Assembly: GCA_942491105.1 (NCBI GenBank)
Contig: CALNZX010000012.1
Coordinates: forward strand, 449,647 to 513,646
Reading direction: 5' to 3'
Source of the DNA: JBBEAM01 sp942491105
Lineage (GTDB): Bacteria > Pseudomonadota > Alphaproteobacteria > Kiloniellales > DSM-21159
Length of the DNA: 64,000 nucleotides
Shown here: positions 59,266 through 64,000 of the stretch, piece after piece
How positions within the stretch are numbered: the stretch's first letter is position 1
Layout: every line of letters begins with the position of its first letter
Position numbers and translations under genes: made by a program
The notes under the pieces: generated by a model
The model's input: only the letters and a program-made list of their open reading frames with translations
What the model was told of the DNA's origin: nothing
Database searches by the model: none

Positions 59266-59712
59266 TCGGCTCCAGCGGGTCGTACATCGGCGCATCGGGG
59301 TCGCCCCACGCCACAGCGGCCAGACTGTCCGGCTTGACAAGCAGCTCTGCCATCTCTGCCCGCGTCACCCAGCGCCTGTTGGTCACAATCGCCTCCACAT
59401 CGGTCCACGCGGGGTCCAGCGTCGCGGAGCCTGACAAGACGCCGCGGAAATAAACATCCACCTGATGGAAACTACCCGCCGGATCGTGAAATTCGTTCAC
59501 GAGGCAAGGCGCGCCTACGGTGATGTGCAGGCCGGTTTCCTCGAACACCTCGCGCACCAGGTTGTCGGGCAGCGCGCTACCGCGCTCCACCCCGCCGCCC
59601 GGTGCGCACATCAGATCGCTTTTGCCCTCGGCCAGGCATTGACCAGCAACAGGCGGTTTTCGTGCAAGATAACGGCCCGCACGGCAAGACGTGGCGGCAG
59701 TGTCGGCGTCAT
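59255..59712 (-). CDS. NUDIX hydrolase, frameshifted near N-terminus
   Basis: The NUDIX box is intact: CAPGGGVERGSALPDNLVR followed by EVFEETGLHI. Upstream, the open frame is not family-like, but the other frame from ATG 59712 reads MTPTLPPRLAVRAVILHENR then LLLVNAW, a normal first strand. The frames meet at 59629-59632, where one base seems missing (WP-EGKSD). Restored length is about 153 residues. It hydrolyses some nucleoside diphosphate derivative. Convergent with the EamA gene (11-base overlap). Confidence 0.8.
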
Positions 59713-59772
59713 TTGACACTCCTTTCAGAGGAGGGGATTACATCGGCGCGGATTGGCATTACATAGCGGCTC

Positions 59773-60549
59773 ATGAGACTGACCCTGATCATATGCGCCC
59801 TCTGGCTGACCGCAAGCGCCGCGCAGGCGCGCTGTGTCGTTCTGCTGCACGGGCTGGCACGAACCGAGACATCCTTTGCCCTGATGGAAGCGGCGCTGGA
59901 GGCCGAAGGCTGGCGCGTGGTGCGGCCCGGTTATCCCTCTACCGAAGCGCCTATAGAAGAGCTCACGCGGCGCACCTTGCCCGATGCGGTTGCGGCCTGT
60001 GGCACTGAAAAGGTGGACTTCGTGACCCATTCCATGGGCGGTATCCTGCTGCGCCAATGGGTGGCCGATGTCGGGCCGGAGCGTGTCGGTCGCGTTGTGA
60101 TGCTCGGGCCCCCGAATGGCGGCAGCGAGATTGTAGACGAGCTGCGCGACGTGGTCGTGTTCGACTGGATCAATGGTCCTGCGGGTCTGCAAATGGGAAC
60201 GGGGCCTGGATCTTTGCCACTGGGCCTGCCGCCTGCGAATTTCGAGCTGGGTGTGATTGCAGGCACGCAATCGCTCAACCCTTATTTTTCCTCGCTTCTG
60301 CCGGGGCAGGATGACGGCAAGGTGTCGGTCGCGTCTACGCGACTTGCGGGCATGAAAAGCCATCTGACCCTGCCTGTCACCCATACGTTCATGATGAACA
60401 ACCCCCGCGTGATCACCCAGACGATAAACTTCCTGCGCAATGGCCGCTTTGATCCGGAACTGACACTGTTGGGCGCAGTGTTGGAGCAGCTTGGCTGTGC
60501 AGAGGGTGAATGCCTGCCGGGGATGGAGGCATCCGATGCTAAGCCTTGA
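59773..60549 (+). CDS. Exported lipase-like alpha/beta hydrolase
   Basis: A 258-residue protein with signal peptide (LTLIICALWLTASAAQA), then CVVLLHGLARTETSFALM and the nucleophile motif DFVTHSMGGILLRQWVAD, GPPNGGSEIVDELRD, GVIAGTQSLNPYF and a C-terminal His in LPVTHTFMMNN. Likely periplasmic esterase or lipase. Its end overlaps the phnM start by 14 bases. Confidence 0.88.
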   Translation: MRLTLIICALWLTASAAQARCVVLLHGLARTETSFALMEAALEAEGWRVVRPGYPSTEAPIEELTRRTLPDAVAACGTEKVDFVTHSMGGILLRQWVADVGPERVGRVVMLGPPNGGSEIVDELRDVVVFDWINGPAGLQMGTGPGSLPLGLPPANFELGVIAGTQSLNPYFSSLLPGQDDGKVSVASTRLAGMKSHLTLPVTHTFMMNNPRVITQTINFLRNGRFDPELTLLGAVLEQLGCAEGECLPGMEASDAKP

Positions 60550-61672
60550 TTTTACGGGCGCGGAGGTGCTGGGCGCGCAAGGGCTGCACCGTGACGGTCT
60601 GTCATTTGCGGAAGGTGTGATTGTAGATGCCCCTGTGGGTCGGGCGGTGGACCTCGCGGGCTATCTGGTGCTGCCCGGCATTGTGGATGTCCACGGTGAC
60701 GGGTTCGAACGGCATCTGGCTCCGCGCCGTGGTGCGATGAAGCAGATGGCAGAAGGCTTGGTCGCCGTGGAGGCGGAGCTGGCCGCAAACGGCATCACGA
60801 CGGCGACGCTGGCCCAGTTTGTCAGCTGGGAAGGCGGTGTGCGCAGCCCCGAATTCGCCGAGCAAGTGTTTTCGCACCTGCGCGATGTGGCACCACAGAT
60901 GGTGACCGACCTGCGTGGACAGTTGCGGTTCGAGACGTACCAGCTCGATCTGTTCGACACGCTGCCTCAGAAAATGGCGGAATGGGGTCTGCGCTATATC
61001 GTGTTCAATGATCATTTGCCGCACGACCGGTTGCAGGCAGGGGTCCAGCCCAGGCGGCTGGTGTCGCAGGCGCTAAAGGCGCGGCGCAGCCCCGAAAAAC
61101 ATCTGGCGATGATGCAGGCGATGGAGGCGCGCGCCGACGAGGTGCCTGCCGCACTTGATGCGCTCTGTGCGCGTCTGGCGGCGCAGGGTGTTGCCATGGG
61201 CAGCCACGATGACACGACTGCTCAGGGCCGCGCGATATGGGCAGCGCGCGGTGTGACGATGGCTGAGTTTCCCGAAACGCTGGAGGCGGCGGAGGCGGCG
61301 CGGGCCGGGGGCGATGCAATCATCCTTGGTGCGCCGAACGTGGTGCGGGGTGGATCGCACAAGGGCAACGCCAGCGCCCTGGACCTGATTGCCATGGGGT
61401 TGTGTGACGCGCTGGCGTCGGATTATCACTACCCCAGCGCGCGGCGCGCGGCCCTGATGCTGTCCCGCAGCGGGCTTCGGGATCTGGCAGGGGCCTGGCG
61501 CCTTGTCTCGACCGGGCCGGCGCGGGTGCTCGGGCTGACCGATCGCGGGTCGCTGGTGCCGGGCCGGCGCGCCGATATGGTCATTTTGGAACAGAGCACG
61601 CACCGGGTCGCGGCGACCATGGGGCAGGGGCGTGTCAGCTACATGAACGGCGCCATCGCGGGGCGGCCCTGA
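60536..61672 (+). CDS. phnM: Alpha-D-ribose 1-methylphosphonate 5-triphosphate diphosphatase
   Basis: A 378-residue amidohydrolase-fold PhnM. Metal motif VLPGIVDVHGDGFERHLAPR, YIVFNDHLPHDRLQAG, VAMGSHDDTTAQGRAIWAA and SDYHYPSARRAALML. In carbon-phosphorus lyase pathways it removes pyrophosphate from the ribose-triphosphate intermediate. No other phn gene lies near. The ATG at 60536 matches the family start; the longer upstream frame is non-homologous. Confidence 0.92.
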   Translation: MLSLDFTGAEVLGAQGLHRDGLSFAEGVIVDAPVGRAVDLAGYLVLPGIVDVHGDGFERHLAPRRGAMKQMAEGLVAVEAELAANGITTATLAQFVSWEGGVRSPEFAEQVFSHLRDVAPQMVTDLRGQLRFETYQLDLFDTLPQKMAEWGLRYIVFNDHLPHDRLQAGVQPRRLVSQALKARRSPEKHLAMMQAMEARADEVPAALDALCARLAAQGVAMGSHDDTTAQGRAIWAARGVTMAEFPETLEAAEAARAGGDAIILGAPNVVRGGSHKGNASALDLIAMGLCDALASDYHYPSARRAALMLSRSGLRDLAGAWRLVSTGPARVLGLTDRGSLVPGRRADMVILEQSTHRVAATMGQGRVSYMNGAIAGRP

Positions 61673-61755
61673 GCGGAGATAGGCGGGCGCAGCTTCGGCT
61701 CGGCGAGCCTTCGGCGCTGCGCGCTGCCGCCCTGCGGGTCGGCTGCGGCCCGGCA

Positions 61756-62335
61756 TCATCCCTTGCGCACGATCCTGTTGGCGTGGCCCATCTTGCGGCC
61801 GGGCTTGACCTCCGCCTTGCCGTAAAGATGCAGCGCGGTGTCGGTGTGGGCGGCGAGGCCGGGGACCCGGGCCATGTCGTCGCCGATCAGGTTTTCCATC
61901 ACCACGTCCGCATGGCGCTGACCGCCCCCCAAGGGCCATCCCGCCACGGCGCGGATGTGCTGTTCGAACTGATCCACGGTGCAGCCGTTCTGGGGTCCAG
62001 TGGCCGGAATTGTGCACGCGTGGCGCGATTTCGTTCACGATCAAACCGTCGGACGTCACGAAAAGCTCGACCCCCAGCACCCCGACATAGTCCAGCGCGT
62101 TGAGGATGGTGGCGGAAAGCAGGATCGCATCCGTGCGTTGCGTCGATGTCAGACGGGCGGGCACGGTTGTGGTGCGCAGGATGCCGTCGCGGTGGACATT
62201 CTCGCCGGGGTCGAAGCAGGCGACCTCGCCATGCAGGTCGCGCGCGGCGATGACCGAGACCTCTGCCTTGAACTTGACGAAACCTTCCAGAACCGCGGGC
62301 ATGCACCATATCGGCAAGGGCGGCACCGAAGGAGC
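61756..62335 (-). CDS. purK: N5-carboxyaminoimidazole ribonucleotide synthase, truncated and frameshifted
   Basis: The C-terminal ~190 residues of PurK: AVLEGFVKFKAEVSVIAARD, ACFDPGENVHRDGILRTTTV, LFVTSDGLIVNEIAPRVHNS, and after a frame change DQFEQHIRAVAGWPLG to the end HANRIVRKG. Two indels are needed: GGGG 61992-61995 (one extra G, restoring HWTQNGCTVDQFE) and GGG 62297-62299. PurK is an ATP-grasp enzyme of purine synthesis. The N-terminal half is lost at mosaic junction 3. Confidence 0.85.
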
Positions 62336-62336
62336 A
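62330..62336. other. Mosaic junction 3: Rhodobacteraceae purK to flavin reductase DNA
   Basis: Left of here the minus strand encodes PurK, GC-rich. Right of about 62336 the plus strand encodes the middle of a flavin reductase at clearly lower GC. Both genes are cut inside their domains, with no mobile-element signature. Confidence 0.8.
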
Positions 62337-62729
62337 CACTACAAAACATGTGGGAAAATCCCTGCTTCACTCTCAACACTGTGAGTTATTCGCTGGCTAA
62401 AGCCATGAGCCAAGTCTTCCGCCACTCTGGAACCGGAAGAAAACGAATTTGACTACGCAGGACTCTCCCCGGCAGATGCACAAAAAATCAATGCCCCAAG
62501 AGTTGCTGAGGCCCTGCTGGTCTATGAATGCACGTTGCACGACATCATCACCTTCGGCGACCAACCGGGTTCCGGCAACCTGATTCTCGGGCAGATTCGC
62601 TATGTGGATATTCGCGACGATTTGTATCAGGACGGCAAAATCGATTTTGAAAAACTCGACCCCGTTGGACGCCTTGCAGGCAACTGGTACTCAAGCATCC
62701 GTGACAAGTTTGAACTGCAAAGAGGCTGA
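62336..62729 (+). CDS. Flavin reductase-like (FMN-binding split barrel) protein, 5'-truncated, frameshifted
   Basis: C-terminal ~130 residues of a flavin-reductase-domain protein: TLQNMWENPCFTLNTVSYSL, FDYAGLSPADAQKINAPRVA, LVYECTLHDIITFGDQPGSG and the ending DPVGRLAGNWYSSIRDKFEL. The frame changes near 62411-62416 (AKAMSQ to SSATLEPEENE). This family binds FMN and often acts with monooxygenases, but specificity is unknown. 14 bases before the GNAT gene, same strand. Confidence 0.75.
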
Positions 62730-62743
62730 GCTCCTTAAATTCC

Positions 62744-63615
62744 ATGAAAAACCTTAACTATAAAATAAGGCCAATGAGCAGAAATGAGCTGGACATTTTG
62801 ATTGTCTGGGCAGAACAGGAAGGCTGGAGATCGGGCTTGCATGATGCCCACTGCTATCATGCGGCAGACCCTGAGGGCTTTCTCATTGGACTTTTAGACG
62901 ATGAGCCGATTGCTGCAATCTCGGCCGTTAAGTATGCAAACCATTTCGGCTTTCTGGGTTTTTATATCGTGAAGCCGGAATTTCGCGGCAAGGGTTTCGG
63001 CATGCAAGTCTGGACTGCGGGGATGAACTATCTTGAAGGACTGAATATCGGTCTGGATGGCGTTGTTGCTCAGCAGGATAACTATAAAAAATCCGGTTTT
63101 AAGCTGGCTTATCGTAATATACGCTATGAAGGTAGTGGAGGCGGAAAGGCTCCTGACGGCTCTGACATTGTCGAGCTGTCCAGCCTTCCCTTTGACGTAA
63201 TTGATTTATACGAAAAAGAATTCTTCCCTGCTAATCGAACACAATTTACCCGAATATGGATAGCGCAGGCGGATAGCCATGCCTCTGGAGTCATGCAGCA
63301 TGGCAAACTGGCAGGCTATGGCGCAATCCGAAATGTGCCAGCGGTTTCAAGGGATTAAGCCCACTTATGCCGACAGCCCGGCGCTGGCCGAGGTGCTCTT
63401 CCTGACCCTTAAGTCCAGAATTGCAACTTCAGAAAAGATTTTTCTGGATACACCGGAAGTCAATCCTACTGCCGTTGCTTTGGCTGAGAAATATATGATG
63501 CAACCTTCTTTCGAAACCGCCGTGGATGTATACAGGGGACTTCCCTGCTCTACCTCTGGATCGTGTGTTTGGTGTTACATCTTTTGAAATTGTGGTTAAG
63601 CATCGAGTGAATTAA
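62744..63615 (+). CDS. GNAT N-acetyltransferase with C-terminal Acetyltransf_18-like domain, multiply frameshifted
   Basis: N-terminal GNAT domain intact: IRPMSRNELDILIVWAEQEG, LLDDEPIAAISAVKYANHF, FGFLGFYIVKPEFRGKGFGM (acetyl-CoA loop RGKGFG) and LDGVVAQQDNYKKSGFKLAY. The second domain is broken by three likely indels at 63331-63333 (AAA), 63365-63366 (TT) and about 63519-63526. Restored text reads AIRKCASGFKGLSPLYADSP, then ALAEVLFLTLKSRI and finally ALPLDRVFGVTSFE. About 290 residues. Acceptor unknown. Confidence 0.78.
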
Positions 63616-63657
63616 ATACTGAAATTCTTCTTCGTATACCCTTGTTCACGAAGCATT
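63616..63657. other. Short AT-rich gap, possible fourth junction
   Basis: Between the end of the GNAT gene and the terminator of the opposite-strand gene. Composition and the style of the flanking genes change here, but there is no gene cut that would prove a join. Confidence 0.35.
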
Positions 63658-63679
63658 AAAAAAGGGCTTTCTTCAGCCC
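63658..63679 (-). terminator. Rho-independent terminator of the last gene
   Basis: On the minus strand GGGCT (63679-63675) pairs with AGCCC (63668-63664) around a 6-base loop, followed by six T (63663-63658). It lies about 50 bases after the predicted stop at 63729. Confidence 0.75.
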
Positions 63680-63728
63680 CCTCCATTTTCTGTAGCAGCC
63701 CGGATCACCTGATCAATGATCGAGCGGA

Positions 63729-64000
63729 TCAGGCGTCGATCTGGAACTTCACAATCTTGCCGGCGAGTACCCTTGCCACCTTCGATATGCCAGACCAGAT
63801 GGGTACCGTAGTTGGCATACAGACCACGACCTTTCCAGCCCAGATCAGGATCATCTATACGACCATCCAGACCACGCTGGTAGAAGCCCAGCGGATAAGG
63901 CACACGCAGGTAGGTCCAGTCGCTGGTGTCCGGATCCAGCGCAATCAGCGAATCTGAGTTGGAACCGGTCAGTATGGGCGTATTCTTGCCCAGACCACTG
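63729..64000 (-). CDS. C-terminal end of an unrecognised, probably exported protein (frameshifted)
   Basis: The minus frame is open to the window edge: NTPILTGSNSDSLIALDPDT, SDWTYLRVPYPLGFYQRGLD, GRIDDPDLGWKGRGLYANYG and HLVWHIEGGKGT. Repeated short beta-strand-like phrases suggest the last blade of a propeller such as NHL or lyase-type proteins, seen mainly in Gammaproteobacteria (recollection, unverified). Dropping one base at GCCGG 63759-63763 restores RGKIVKFQIDA and a stop at 63729; without that the frame runs to 63673. Function not assigned. Confidence 0.5.

Overview
The window does not read as one continuous genome. It is a mosaic of at least four, probably five, pieces from different bacteria. 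Positions 1 to about 31,237 are a GC-rich, intact alphaproteobacterial block; its gene order and content suggest Rhodospirillales/Kiloniellales-like bacteria (inference). About 31,238-35,740 is lower-GC Bacteroidota DNA with a TonB-dependent receptor end, a DUF4249 lipoprotein and a plug/MG2-like exported protein. About 35,800-62,330 is a Rhodobacteraceae (Roseobacter-type) block. About 62,336-63,615 is a mid-GC piece of unknown source (flavin reductase end, GNAT enzyme). About 63,660-64,000 is the end of an exported protein, probably gammaproteobacterial. The clearest evidence is two complete but different atpHAGDC operons (23,596-28,545 minus; 42,137-47,013 plus), plus genes cut in mid-domain exactly where composition changes: priA, an M23 peptidase, purK and a flavin reductase.

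Block 1. The left 11 kb is the most unusual part. It holds three non-pyrrolysine MttB-family methyltransferase genes (one cut by the window edge). Between them lie a large Orn/Lys/Arg-type decarboxylase, an ATP-grasp ligase and a C45 Ntn-hydrolase/acyltransferase, and a DadA-like dehydrogenase follows. I read this as a candidate uncharacterised pathway for an N-methylated amine or amino-acid conjugate. Then come rplU-rpmA-terminator-obgE-proB-proA-nadD-rsfS-rlmH-gpmA, then envC-ctpA-yibQ-rppH, a ferritin-like gene, the first atpHAGDC operon, a VOC protein and truncated priA. rsfS and rlmH appear to lack standard start codons (ATA and CTG).

Block 2 (Bacteroidota) is an outer-membrane uptake or surface-protein cluster with two homopolymer frameshifts.

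Block 3 (Rhodobacteraceae) carries clpA-M23, gloB, a methyltransferase, an RTX-like secreted protein, the second atp operon followed by an H-type lectin gene, prs, a DsbA-like isomerase, a hydrolase, threonine aldolase, ribF, a MaoC dehydratase, a HAD hydrolase, ppaC, a DUF2161 nuclease-like gene, groESL under a CIRCE element, an EamA transporter, a NUDIX hydrolase, a lipase, phnM and truncated purK.

About a dozen single-base indels, mostly in short homopolymers, break otherwise well-conserved genes. All but one lie in the Bacteroidota block or right of 58 kb. They look like sequencing or assembly errors near low-quality joins rather than real pseudogenes. I saw no tRNA, rRNA, CRISPR array or insertion sequence.
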